Shown: positions 36,371 through 48,524 of the stretch, piece after piece
How the letters are laid out: each line of letters begins with the position of its first letter
How positions within the stretch are numbered: the stretch's first letter is position 1
The notes under the pieces: generated by a model
The model's input: only the letters and a program-made list of their open reading frames with translations
Told to the model about the DNA's origin: nothing
The model's database searches: none
Source of the DNA: Chytridium lagenaria
Lineage: Eukaryota; Chytridiomycota; Chytridiomycetes; Chytridiales; Chytridiaceae
Length of the DNA: 64,000 nucleotides
Assembly: GCA_025449115.1 (NCBI GenBank)
Contig: JAHLKC010000027.1
Location: 186,001 to 250,000, forward strand
Reading direction: 5' to 3'
Program-made: the position numbers and the translations under genes

Positions 36371-36841
36371 CAACACTGGCAACATTTTCAAACTTGGTCT
36401 ATAACCTCATTACGATAGCAGCGGTTTCTCGTGGTTGATAGAGTTGGATAGAACTCGCTCATAAATTGCGCGATTTAAATTATTGTAATGAAATGTAGTA
36501 ATTTTTGATGTGCTTAACATTTCATGCACAAAATACCAAGAGTTAATAAATCAACGAAAATGATCATACGTGCGAATGTACTGATACCAAACTAAGTACG
36601 CGTCTCACGCGTATCTGACGCGTCAAAAACAGCCAAGATTGAGTATATTTTTGGAAAAGTCTTGTGCTACCTGTGCAACCTCCCGACAGTAAATCCCGTT
36701 TTTCCTTCAGCGTCAACAAGCCCTTACGTCAAGTCGACGAACGGCGACGAGGTCGACTACGGGAGTACGGATCATTGAGACCGGTGGACTGTAGCATTCG
36801 CAAGAGGGATTCTGAATCTTTATATTTGGCTGAACCAGAGA
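36371..36841. other. Intergenic promoter region
   Basis: No gene seen. Contains the clustered ACGCGT sites annotated separately and the upstream region of the gene at 36842. Confidence 0.45.
36598..36623. promoter_or_regulatory. Three clustered ACGCGT (MCB) sites
   Basis: ACGCGT occurs at 36598, 36607 and 36618, spaced 9 and 11 bp, roughly one helical turn. This is the MluI cell-cycle box bound by MBF/DSC1 in yeasts. It lies about 220 bp upstream of the membrane-protein gene at 36842. Function here is inferred from the motif only. Confidence 0.5.
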
Positions 36842-39583
36842 ATGTCATCCCCTGCGACTGCTGGAAGGAGGGTTGTTTGCGCCATTGTGGCAGCCCTTCT
36901 GTTGTCTCAGTCTGTCTTTGCACAGATTGAGCTACCTACCATTCCTATTCCTACCATAAACAACCCTTTCACTTCACCTACTCAAGCTCCTGCTCCATTG
37001 AAGCCTTGCACAATAGATGCAGACTGTCTGAGCTCGGGGGTGACTAATGCCAAATGTATTCAGAGGCTGTGTGTGGATCCGAGCACCGTTAACTCGGCTA
37101 CAACGGCTGCCCCTTCCAGTACCACGACTCCTAGTACTTCCACTTCGTCGGAATCTGTTTGCGGTGAGCATATGCTTGAATCAGCTATTTTAGTATACTG
37201 TTTCTAATTCGTTATTAGCTCTCAATTCCTTCCAAGGCTGCATTGATAAGATCAAAACCCCAGTGGTAAGCTATCAGTCATTGGCTTCCGACATATTTGC
37301 TGATGGATACATTTTATCAATTAGGGCTATGCTGTTGTTGCTGGTATCGCCCTCCTTATCATTCTCTGCTTTTCATGCCTATTCTGCTGTCTTTGTAAAG
37401 TCTGCTGCTTTGCAGTTAAAACTACAAAGGCTGTCGCAGGCGCCGGACTTTCCATTACTTCTTCTGCTGCAAAGGGTGTTGCCCGGGCCGCTGCATCTGG
37501 AAACGACGCTGCAAGCAAGAGATCTGGGGGAAAGGCATACGAGGAACGCTACACCACGAATGAGGAAAGAAGGCGTCCTCCTTCCGACGGTACTACCCAA
37601 TATCACAGGGAAAGAATTTATGGTGACCGTGCAGCGGCTTCCGTTGCTGCAGGATCTGCTGCGGCGGGTGGATATACGGCTGCATCGTCCGCCAAAGGCC
37701 GTGACCGTTATGAAGATATTGAGTTGTCGGAGAGAGGCTATTCTGATGGACCGGCCCCTCTTCCCTCAAACTACTCTAAACCTCCGCAATTTCCTTTAGA
37801 GAAAAAGCAGAGGGACCAGCCGCCAAAGCAGGTGGTCGACATTGCAGGACCGGAAGTATCGATGGTGCCTACGTATTCAACACCTCCCATCCAACCGCCG
37901 GCTGCTCCAATTTCGCCATGGGGTGCTCAACCTCAACAATCGTACGGCCAGCTTCCTCAACGTGCCTATGATCCGCACGCACCCTACGGTAGCAACTACA
38001 ATGCGCCGCCGAAGCAAGGCGATCCATATGCTATGGCTGGATATCAGCAGCAAGGTTATCAGCAACAAGGATATCAGCAGGGATACAACGAGGCGGGGGT
38101 TTATAACCAAGGTTACTCCCAGCCCCCTCCTAATCAGGGATATGGTAACCAGTACGGTCATGGGCAGTACAACAATGCCCCCTATGCCCAAACCACACAA
38201 TATCCTCAGCAGGGTGCACCTCAAATGTCAGGTGCAATTCCAGTTGGCCCTGGACCTCAATATGGCTACAGTGACCAGCCCTATGACGTCAACGGTGCTC
38301 CTTATGGCCAGGAGAACGTTGTTTCCGACTTCAATGGTTCGAGCTACGTGAATGGTTCCACCACCAACTACAATAACCAAAACGATATGGGATCATCTTT
38401 CCATGGTACACCGGTACCCCCTCCCGCACAGGTCGACGAGTTGGCCGGTAAGGCCAGTGAACAAGGAGCTGGTAATGTCGCTAGGTGGGCTGAACAGCAG
38501 AGGATGCAGCTTGAGAATGGAGGATTCGAGGACGATGAGGTTGCAAGTCAGGCGGATAGTCAGGGAGTTAATCCTGCTACTATGGCACGACGTGATGCCA
38601 CTGATCTCGATAGTGAAGGGGATGCTAAAGCTCTTCCGGAGAGGTGGACGGCCCAGACTGAAAACAGTAGTCAGCTAGAGATTGGATCACTTGGTCTTGA
38701 TTTTTCAAAACGAGGCAATGATGGTTACGACAACGTTCTTGATGACTATCAGTCCGAAAAACCTTCTAAAATTGACACCAAAGAAGGTGACTATTCCCGC
38801 AATCCGGAACCCGCCTATCGCAGACGTGATGAGTTTGGCGACGAGAAAAACCAGGGGACCCTGAACGGGCCCCGTGCTGTTCCTCCCGCTATGTCAACCC
38901 GGTCCATGTCTCGCGAAAATGCTGATAAGCCCCCCTCGTCTCACCGCGGTAATGAAGGCAGCCAACCCGAGTTTCCATCATCTCCTCGTCAACGCCGCGA
39001 TCAGCCACCTGCCGCTACACCTGAAAGCGACCGATACGCTGCCAGGTCTCCTCAATATAGCCAGTCGTCGCCAATGCAGTCGCAACCTCCCGTGACGGCC
39101 TACCGCGCTGGAAGTGAGTCCAGCAGTAATGTTCGGCCTATGCCTCCTCAACTTCAACGCGCTGCACCTTCTGACGCGTACGGACAATCACAAGCCTCAC
39201 CTTCTTCTTATGAGCCCCCACAAGACCGTTACGGGCGCAACCAGTATGATGCGCCACGTTCCGCGAATCCTTACTCTGGGTCAAGGGATGAGTCTCAGTA
39301 CCGTGACAACGGGCCTAGGTCGGCCGGTGTTAGGGACGAGGCCTGGAACCGTGACAATGGACCTAGGTCTGCCGGTCTGAGGGATGAATCTCAATATCGT
39401 GACAATGGCCCTAGGTCTGCCGGCCCTTACAGTCCCGAAGCTGGACGTTACGGTCCCCGTGATGAAACTTACGGCGATGGAGATAGGAGAGGACGTGGTG
39501 TTGATGGCGAGGATCGACAGAGGATGAGATCAAAGTCAAGGGCGCCTCCTCAGGCTACAAGGAATCAGGATTATCGCTATTAG
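36842..39583 (+). CDS. Single-pass membrane protein with Q/Y/P-rich repeat tail
   Basis: Unrecognised surface protein, read without any frame correction. Signal peptide (helix AIVAALLLSQSVFA), Pro-rich spacer, a small four-cysteine module (KPCTIDADC ... AKCIQRLC) and a Ser/Thr linker. Introns are 37164-37218 and about 37266-37324. Then a helix YAVVAGIALLIILCFSCLFC runs into a Cys cluster (CCLCKVCC), likely palmitoylated. The roughly 700-residue tail contains Ala-rich, acidic and prion-like Q/Y/P/G-rich parts (YQQQGYQQQGYQQGY near 38044-38090) and three tandem repeats of about 15 residues with core QYRDNGPRSAG near 39280-39425. It ends in an Arg/Asp-rich stretch, QDYRY. The tail could phase-separate or scaffold signalling; this is inference. 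MCB sites upstream suggest cell-cycle control. Confidence 0.72.
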
Positions 39584-39893
39584 ATGGTTAAACTGTGGAT
39601 GTTTTTTTGACAGCATCGTTTTCCTTTCGCAGCATTTCTATCGACTCTTTCCCTTTTCTATTTTAGTAGAAAATGTTGATTCCTCATGGTCAGAGAGTTT
39701 AATGTTTGTACTTTCATGTATCGTTGGCGTATCAATTCTATATTGTTCCTTTTCTTTTTTCGTACACTTACGGCTTTATCTTTCTTTCTTCTCTGCCCTT
39801 TTTGGTTAATATCACTTCAACTTCATGCCCCACTTGATTATCACCAAGTTAAACCCGTCCTCCGCCATTTTCCACCATGTCTTTTGACACATC

Positions 39894-42800
39894 CTAGACC
39901 TCAACAAATAGATCTTCGTTTATTCGTTTACCTTGCTCTTGATAAACTACACACACGTAAATCCATACACTTACAAATCCGCCAGGGTAAGCGCCGCACC
40001 ATACCGCTAAAGCGAATTCCACCCCTGGGTCAGCATTTGCGTGGACGTCGGTTGAATGAACCATTTCGACGATGGATTCGACGTCTGTGTAGCAGGTGTG
40101 GAGAGGGAAACCACTGATTCTATAAACGTTACGGAGAGGAAGGAGGGCGGAGGTGAAGGGAGTCGTGGTGTTGGTGAGGTAGTCGGATTCGAGGCGGTTT
40201 ACAAGAGTTTTAAAGGATTTGCTGCAAAGGCTGTTTGTGTATTATTTTATGGTTAAGAAATGAGGTTTTAGATTGAATATGTGAAGATAACGGTAAGGAG
40301 AAACGGAAGGAAAGGGTGAATTAATTTTTAAGGTTTCTTACCGATTCCAACGCGTCACTCTAAACCCTCTCCATCTTCCATCTTGGATGCCACTGCCGTC
40401 TCAATCTTCTGTTCCAAATTCTTACAGAACTTGTTGGACACCTCCTTGTACATAAGGTTCTCCGCCTGAACATGGCTTCAATTTAATGTAAAGTAGGGAA
40501 AATATACCTGAAGGCTCTTAAGCTCCATTTTTGGGAATTTCGGGCCAAATAAGGGACGCCAACCTTTAATGTCGCCGAGATTCCAATTTAGACGTTGCGG
40601 GTCAACGTAAGGTTGTATATTCCCCCATACCTATACGTAGAAATTGTTTAGATATTATGGAGATAGGGACGCAAATATAGTACTACATTTTCAGCATCAA
40701 ATATAGACCAAACTTCCCTCAATGGCACATGCGCCTCCTTCGAAAAAAATGACTCTCCAGTTACAGCATTCAACAACATCACATCTCTATCTCCATCCTA
40801 TCCCAAACCCCGACCCAAGCAGTCCGTCCCTCTGGAACCCCCCACCCCATAATAACCCTGGCCACCCGCTTCTCATTCAACAAGAAATTACACAACATCA
40901 CCGCATGTTCAATCACATCCCCAGCTCCCAACTCCAACACCTGATCCGTCGTGCACCACAACCATACTTGAGCGGCCAACGCTGTGCGGGAGGCGATGAC
41001 GGGAACGTGGGCGACATAGCGGAGGATATGACGGAGTGAAGGGAGGTCTGCGGGTGGCTGTTGCGGACGGATGAATCGGGTTATCAGATGTGTGCGGCCG
41101 TCGAGGTCAAGGGATGTGCAAGGAACTGGGCGAGCTGCAGGGAAGGTGGCTGTGAATGTGGTGCAGTGGTGAAGAAGGCGTTGGGGTTCGTCACTTTGGA
41201 ATTTGAGGTTCATAGGTGGAGGTTGAAGGAGGGGTGGTTCGAGGGTGATGAAGAGGTAGATCATTGTTTCGGAAGTTGGATCCGCTGCGAGGAGCATGGA
41301 GTTTTCAATTGGGCCAGCGAGGGGGTTCTTCTCTAACTAAGGAGAACGGGTGGTGTTTTGATTCGGAAAGATCCCTCAACCTACGCGACGTAAATCGGTG
41401 ACATTTGATAGAAAAACTTACCCTTGTCTGCTCATAGATCGAAGTAAATGGCATACTAAACCCTCCAAAGCCAATTTCTTTCACGACGTTGATGTATGAC
41501 ATTCTCCTTATCGCGATCGTCTTTCACCATATCGACCATAATCTCGTCAATATGTTGAAATAAATCAACTCCATTCCAACATCATGGTCCAAAAGGTTTT
41601 CAGGACGGAAATCATTGTTGGGTGCGCTGACTTCCAGACTGAGGGTTTCGTTCCACTGCGGGTTTGGTCTTCAACGACATTTGTGCGTGCTTTTTTGCGT
41701 TGAAAAGAGACTTCGATGTATGATCTCACAGACTTTCATCGTGAAGACATACATACGATTAGTGAATAGTTCAGCTACAGAATATAAAAGGAGAGGCGTA
41801 CCACAGGTCCATTTGTCAAATTATTCTTCATACCCGCATCTCCAAACTCGACATCCCGTTTCCTCACAGGCACATTGAACGCCCTCTGTACCTGAACGCC
41901 AATGTAACATCCGTTCTCCGGCTGCGCTGTCGCTCTCGAGCTCCTTGATGTCCTTGTCGGTTTCAACGGTCTTTTTGCATTAAACAATGTGAACATAAAG
42001 TTTTGCTGTGGCGGGACTTCAGCAAGTCTTTCTTCTCTGACGAAATCCTCGACGCGTTTGGGCCGTGTTTGGCGGGCACGGTGGATTAATTGATTTGTGC
42101 GTATGCGTTTTAGGAAGCGAAGGGAAGTGGAAGCGTCTGTGTTTAAGATGGGGTCGGATGTTTCGAGAGTTTCTAGGGAAGCGAGGGAGGTGAAAGGGGT
42201 TGCGAGTGACCAGACGTTTTGAATCGTTTCCTAAAAACCGTACGTGTGGTGAATAAAAATTTGAAGTATTCATAACTTACAGCTTCTGTTGTAGGGTCGA
42301 TGATTTTTTCGTACATCCCATCATGTATCTCCTCATCACGTAACGGAATTGGGCAAGATACGACAACCTTGTTCTGATCCCGTGCACTTAGAAGACATAA
42401 CCGTTTTGTCATAGTATTTTCGCTCAACTATAAGAGTTAGCTGGTTCAAAGGTTGATGTTCTCACCCCAACACCAAAACACTCCTCCCTCAATCTACTTG
42501 GAACACCCAATCTAAAAAACTCTCGCTGCGTCCAATAGTCATAGAAAGTCATCCCTTTCTCAACACCTTTCTCCACCAACTCCTTAAGCTGCACTAGTTC
42601 CGCGTTCAAAGGGTCGTTCGAATCAAGTTTAGCGTCCTTAATCCAGTCCATCAATTTTCTCAAATTCAGCAAGCCAGACGGTCCAGAAGACAACATTGGG
42701 TCAATTGCCTTATATCCCTTCATTTTTTCACGGAATCTAATAAAGAATCAGAAAACGGCAAGCACTTTTACACTCACAGCTTCAATGGCGGACCCAATGA

Positions 42801-45800
42801 ATTTCCCATCTCATCAACACCCCAAACCGCATGAACCTTCAATTCGCCCGTCATCCACAAGTCCACGTCAGCTGACCGTGTCAACGCGTTTAGTCTACTG
42901 AATGGTTTCCCCACAAAATTCAAATGTGCGGGACGATGATCCTGAATTTTCGCCGTCTCAGATGGCTCAGGGACTCCCAAAAACACTTCACTCAGTAGAA
43001 TTTCTCCCATAACGTTCTGTATAAAAAAATAAATAAAATAAATAAAAAAAAACTTTCATGCTCCCAAAATCAAACGTACCACTTCATATATAGCGATCCG
43101 TATGCTCTCAGGAATCTCTTTCACTCTTATACCAAACACCGTCGCATCTTCAACACGAAACTGTTTTCCATTTTCGTCTATTGGTGTAAATTCTTGATGC
43201 TTTGCGTTTGATCCCGCTGAAATGCATCACAAATTTTTCTGGGTCGATTTGACGAGCAATGGTGCGGGTAACTTCCTTGTCGTTGTAATAAAATCGTGCA
43301 TAAAGATATGTTTCATTTACTTGTCGACGTCGACCTTGCTCGCTCTTATCATGTCAAATCACATCATTGAAAATATGCAAACCTTTGAGCAAAGCGCCAT
43401 TTCAGTTATCGTTTCGCTAAACACGTGGTTTATTGATAAAACGGAAGACCCTGGAGGTCTTCGTGATGTTCTCAAACGCTTAATACTGTCAGAAAAAAAA
43501 TTACTGATTAGCTTACCTCTATGATCTGATCCCGAGCGTTAACTTCATCAAATGGTTCATCATCGGGTTTGGGCGGTAGCTGATCTTGTGAACCTAAAAG
43601 CGGGCCTATACTCCTCGCAAGACTCGGTTTCCGACTACTCTTTGATAATTTTCGACGACTAGGACTTTTGCTCCCTTTCCTCTTTGACTTTCGCCGTTTT
43701 TTATCAGTAGCCTCCGAATTGATTGTTTCGTCGCTTCTAAACCGTTCTCTTGGTTCCATGTCGCTAAAGTCGAAAAGCCCATGGGGTCGTCTACTCGGTC
43801 GTCTTCTTTCGTTAACGATTGGAGAGTTTGTAGCAGTAAGATTTGAGCGTGAAGATGAGGCAGTGTGGATGTCATCGTTTGAGGCGAATTTCAAGGAGGA
43901 TCTGCGACCGCGATTTTCACCGTCTGACACAATAGTGCGTGATGGGGAGCGGTCTGAAGGCCGGCGAGGAGGTGGTGAGGAGGGAATTGGTGGGGGTCGG
44001 CTTGACAAAGAACGATTTCTTGAGGGGCTGGGTTGACGGATTCGAAGATCTTCATCGGAGAGGGCTTGGGAGCGGTTTGGGGAGGAGCGACGGGAGTCTG
44101 AATTTTCTCTTGAAGCTGGGCGACCTTTTGGGACCGGCGTGGTTGGAAGAGGAGGTGGTATAAGACTACGGGATGAGGCGGCGTTACGGGATTGAGACCT
44201 TGACGAAGCTCTAGGACGGGGAGCATTAGCCAGAGGCGGAAGTCCTTGGCGCGATATTCTAGTGGAGTCCTTGAGGCGGGATCTTGAGCGGCTGGACTCA
44301 TTTCTATCGGATTGACTTGTGGGGCTTGTAGGTGGAGATGATGCTTGTGGTGATCTTTTTCGAAATCGATTCCATATAGTAGGACGTTCCGTGCTCCTAG
44401 CAGTTTCCTTTTTGTTTCGCGTTAAAATTTCAGCGTGAGCCAGGGATGACGAGAGACTCACCCCTTCATCATCGGTCATTTTAAACCCTCTAGTTCTTAT
44501 CTTGGGTGGTTTTTTTCGAACTGTTGCTGTTGAGATTCTCGTCAGACTCGGTCACCCTAGCTGCCTTCTTTCTCCAATCCGAATCATCGTCCTCCACGAC
44601 ATCTTCGTTAGAAAAATACCGCTCCGGCTCATCCAACGTCTCTGTACTAATTCCGACCATTCTCCCATCCTCTGTTTCCATCTCCAACTTTTTCTCCTCC
44701 TCACGCTGCCTTTCCTCTCCACGTCGGTCCCGTTCCTCCATCGCTATACTATACCTCGCCCATCGATCTCGAATCTCCTGTTCATGCAACTCCTCAATTC
44801 CTCCATCTCATCTATAAGATCACGTTCAAGTTGTTCAAGCTCCTCTTCTTCCGTCATAGTCGGTTCTTTCACTCTCACGCGGACACGAAGTTGAGATGTA
44901 ACCATTCCAGTGACATCACGGATTTTTTTAATCTTATCCCATCCTTCAAGAATTTTGTATTCAAGGAGTCGGTCAACTTGGGACTCTGTGTCCTATAAAC
45001 AGCGTCACGACTTGAACAGAATATCAAAGTCTTACTCTTAGAAGACGTGTTGCTCGTATATCTTTGCGAAACTCTTTCCGTCTGTTTTCGTCATTGCGGA
45101 TCAAGGCGTCACGATGCTCGCGTTCCTATCGGAGATGTGTTTTGCGTAGTAATTAGAAGAAACGGGTTTTGCAGAGTATATGTCGTTTTCGTGGGAATCT
45201 GGTTCAGCTGTGCGAGGAATGGGATTTATGATGGATTCTGTTTTATCTGTGTATTCCTTGTACGATTTTTTTAAAGCCTATGGGGTCTTGTTAGCGTAAG
45301 TTCTTTAAAATAAATGAACCTCTAATTTTTGAGTAAGGAATCCAACAACGTTGACTCTCCTCCTCGACTTCAACATATTAATCCAATTCTCCACATCCCT
45401 TGCAATTTTAATCTCCTCCGTCATAAGTGGATGATCCAAGAACGTGATATTTCCCAGTCTCACTACTAATAGATACGTTCCATCCGATGTATCCATGATC
45501 GGACGATATTTTGATGACGGTAGCGCTTTTGTGAGGACCAGATGAAGAGGGTTCAAGTCTTTTGCTGCGCCAGTGTCAGGATCTTCAAGGTACAGGTTCT
45601 TCATCAGGGAGGCTAATGGATCATAGTCGGGAGCTGCGAGTGGGACGGGAGTGGGACGTGTGGCTCCGGGACGGTACATGCGGTACCGGAGGGGATCAGG
45701 GGCTATTTTAAGTTTCTGGTCAGGACCAAACCATCGTTCACCGCTGTAAAATGTAATTTTGAGTAATTTTGTATAGATACAAGGTTTTCTTACTGGTTTT

Positions 45801-47084
45801 GTTGTGTCCATCGAATACGTCGTTCGAGTTTTTTGAGGTTCCGTTCATTCAGACGTGGTGGTTCACGACAAAAAACCTTCTTGTTCTGGAAAGCGCGCTG
45901 TCTATATACTCTCAGTCTTTATCTCGAAAGATGATGTTACCTGAATCAGCATTTGGAGGGAGGGATTATCTGGTAAAACAAAGTTTTCGGGATGAAACAA
46001 AAGTTTTGGCAGCTAAAACCATCAACATAAAAACAATATTTTTTAACCGATTCCAACCTCTTCCTGGTGCTGTTGCGCCATCGGCTTCCACTTCATTCGA
46101 ATAACATAATTTGTTATTAGTTCTCTTTCAGCCTGCTCAGCGAGAAGGCGAAATTCTACAGCACCGTAAGAATCAAATCTTAAAAAGTTAAATTAAAACC
46201 TTTGAATGGGTCTTCATTCTCATCATCAGCGTCATTTTCATCCGTCATCTTCATTTTCCGAAGTCGTGTCTTTCGTTTTCCCTTGGCAACAGTGCCCGAT
46301 AAATCGCGGGTCTGAGATCCGTCTGGGAGTGATTCTCTGGAAGTAGCACCTTGCCGAACCTCCTTGTTGTCTTCTAATAGCTCTAATGCGCGTTCCTCAG
46401 CCTTTAAGAAAACAATCAGACTTGTAAAAGTTTAAAAAACCTTTATGGTGTAAATACCTTTTTTAATCTTCCCTCCTGTATTTTTCTACGCCAAGATTTT
46501 TGTGTAGACTCGTCAAGATTTTCAACAGACTCCTGTGGGGGTGTGGCTGATGGGGCTCGGGATCTTTGTTCACTATTTCTTCGCTGTAATCGTTAAAGAT
46601 GTCCGAATTCTATGATTTACCGATGTATCAGGAGGAGCTCTGGACCTGCAGCCAAAGCTCTCCTTCTATATCTAGGTGTCTGGTCGATGTCTTCATCCTT
46701 CGAGGTAAGAAACTAATGGTGTTGTTTGTGTTGAGTTTATTTAAGTATAAACAACGGCTTTACCCCATCAGAATACAACGCTGACTCTCTTGACGCTTTC
46801 GCTGAGTCTGGTATGATCAATCTAGAAGATTTTAGGAGCTGTACGTTGATGATGTCTCTAAGTCTAGGACCCACCGTCTGCCTTCTGCGCTGATGAGAGG
46901 AAGCCTGTGGGTCCAACACCACTGCAGTCCCTCTTCTGCTCTCCAATCCCAACGGATCATTCGCACGGTCAACTCCCGAATCTTCCGATTCCCTGTTCTC
47001 TCTCAACTTCCGAATGCGATCCCTCGCTCTCTCAAGGGGTGTTTGGCCACTCATGCCTCTAGTATTCTTATCTGACTCCGACAA
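39894..47084 (-). CDS. CC2D2A: CC2D2A (MKS6) ciliary transition-zone protein
   Basis: Scaffold of the MKS module at the flagellar transition zone. Reads from MSESDKNTRG at 47084 through disordered and coiled-coil parts (EEMEELHEQEIRDRWARYSI, about 44850-44780) and a Ser/Arg-rich linker. It has GERWFGPDQKLKIAPDPLRY (about 45740) and a C2 domain with YYNDKEVTRT, IPESIRIAIYEV, LLSEVFLGVPEP and MTGELKVHAVWGVDEMG. It then has the inactive transglutaminase-like C-terminus: LCNFLLNEKRVARVIMGWGVPEG, NIQPYVDPQRLNWNLGDI, VTRWNR, and a last exon with GFPLHTCYTDVE and VEFALAVWCGAYPGGFVSVW. Each block matches animal CC2D2A in order. The last exon extends the gene to a TAG at 39894-39896, so plus-strand frames there are shadows. 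Many short introns; frame slips near 44480, 43180, 40350 and 40150. Confidence 0.92.
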
Positions 47085-47482
47085 CTTCCAGCTTCCGATT
47101 CTTATTATTTCTTACTCGTCCAAAACAAAATTTCATGGGTGGTTTTTTGCAAGACGCACAGGATAACAACGTTTGAGCAAAAAGGGATGTTTTATTTTTT
47201 CTTTCTTAACCGTATCAGCATCCCTCACCCTCACTAATGTTAAACAACATGAAAAGAATGATTTGTTCGCAGATAACATATCTAAGATGGTCCGAGTGCC
47301 GATAATGGTGTTCTTGCCGCCACCTGCTTAGTGGGGGGGGGAAAGGAAAGTAGTCAGGACCATTTGCATATACATGCCGATTACGTTTAGAAGCCCAGTG
47401 TATATGCGTCCTTGATGCACTCGAGAAGCCCATGTCCACATAAAAAATATAATAATTCAGTATTAAAAAAGAATTTTCACCA
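47085..47482. other. Intergenic, no gene seen
   Basis: Between the stop of the WW-domain gene and the CC2D2A start, both on the minus strand. Contains a G run near 47332-47341. It must hold the CC2D2A promoter. Confidence 0.45.
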
Positions 47483-48398
47483 TTAATCATCAGGTCCAAA
47501 GCGCTTAAGGAGGGATCGCAGCTTCTTCTCCTTATTCTTCTTCTTGAACCGATCAATATCTTTCTTTGTCAACTTCTTCTTGGCCTGTGGATTAAGTGCC
47601 TCCTGCTGTTTCATCAAATTTCTCTCTACTTGATACTGATCGATATCAAAGAAATGTGCCATCTGACGCTCGGCCTTTGCGTTAGGGTTAAAATAGGATT
47701 CACCGCCTGTGCGGTCAGGTTGGAAGCGGCCAGTCTTTTGATTGAAAGTTGCGGAGAGAGTGATGTCGCCTAATTTGAAATTTGTGGTTAGAGACAACAG
47801 TCATAATGAAAGCTAACCACTTGATTCTGGTTTTACCAGGTTCAAAATGCTCGCCGGCTGTTGTTGTGGATGCAAAGTATGTAGATGCAAACGGAGCTCC
47901 GGGTAGGGGCGGCATGTAAGCAGCATAGGCTGCATATGCTGCTGCAGTCGTCCCTTTAACACTTGCATCTACGACAGCACCCATACCCGGTGCATCTGTG
48001 ATGTTCGTATCGCCTTCTGCAGAAGCGGTAACCATCTGTGCATAATACCAGTCATAATACTCTTGGCTGTTGTAGTAGTTGGATCGCCAGTGGCTGTAAA
48101 AGGTACTCCAGCTTCGCCATTCGTTTCGGTAACGTCCTCAGCCAGTTCTTCCGATGCGGACGCTTCATGGTCAGCGGTGACAGCGTTTGCTTTTGCTTTC
48201 GCCTTCTCCTCTTCAGTGACGTTGGGGTCGTCCCATGTTGTCTCTCCACTAATGGTATTCCACCAGTACCAAGCTTGAGACGTCTCGTCGAACACTGCCT
48301 TGCCATTCCAAGATCTCCTCCTCGAGCATCTCCTCTTTGTGCGTATTTTTCTTCATATCTTCGCTCGATGATGCCATAACTGTAGCGACAGAAGCCAT
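47483..48398 (-). CDS. WW-domain protein, probably RNA-processing associated
   Basis: Start MASVATVMASSSED (48398). A WW domain follows: EEILEWQ, then AVFDETSQAWYWWNTISGET and TWDDP, with the aromatic block and terminal Pro that bind proline-rich ligands. Next are an acidic/Ala-rich linker, an Ala/Tyr/Pro stretch, and after a short intron near 47815-47775 a conserved-looking C-terminus. That C-terminus has ATFNQKTGRFQPDRTGGE, YFNPNAKAERQMAHFFDIDQ and a Lys-rich end, KLRSLLKRFGPDD. WW plus a basic Lys-rich tail suggests a splicing factor like WBP4/FBP21, but its N-terminal zinc finger is absent, so I leave it unnamed. One base slip lies between LEWQ and AVFDE (about 48297). It is divergent from the next gene, with 126 bp between start codons. 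Confidence 0.7.
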
Positions 48399-48524
48399 AA
48401 CATTAACGCTTGTTGTGAAATATTTGGAAAAATTCAAGCGCAGAGAATCTTTTAGAAAAATGATAATAATTAAATAATACAAAAAACCTGCTCTTGTCCT
48501 ACAGACAACATTTTGATTGATTGC
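48399..48524. promoter_or_regulatory. Compact bidirectional promoter
   Basis: Only 126 bp separate the start codons of the WW-domain gene (-) and the NTase-SDR gene (+). The interval is AT-rich with a stretch of AAAAATGATAATAATTAAATAA-like sequence and must serve both transcripts unless the starts are misplaced. Confidence 0.5.

Noticed and set aside
39686..40256. Plus-strand frames including one ending in a zinc-knuckle-like CSRCGEGNH
   Set aside because: The opposite strand encodes the conserved last exon of CC2D2A, which explains the open frame.
43508..44479. 323-codon minus-strand frame as its own Ser/Arg-rich gene
   Set aside because: It lies between N-terminal and C2 parts of CC2D2A on the same strand and is best read as its disordered linker exon.
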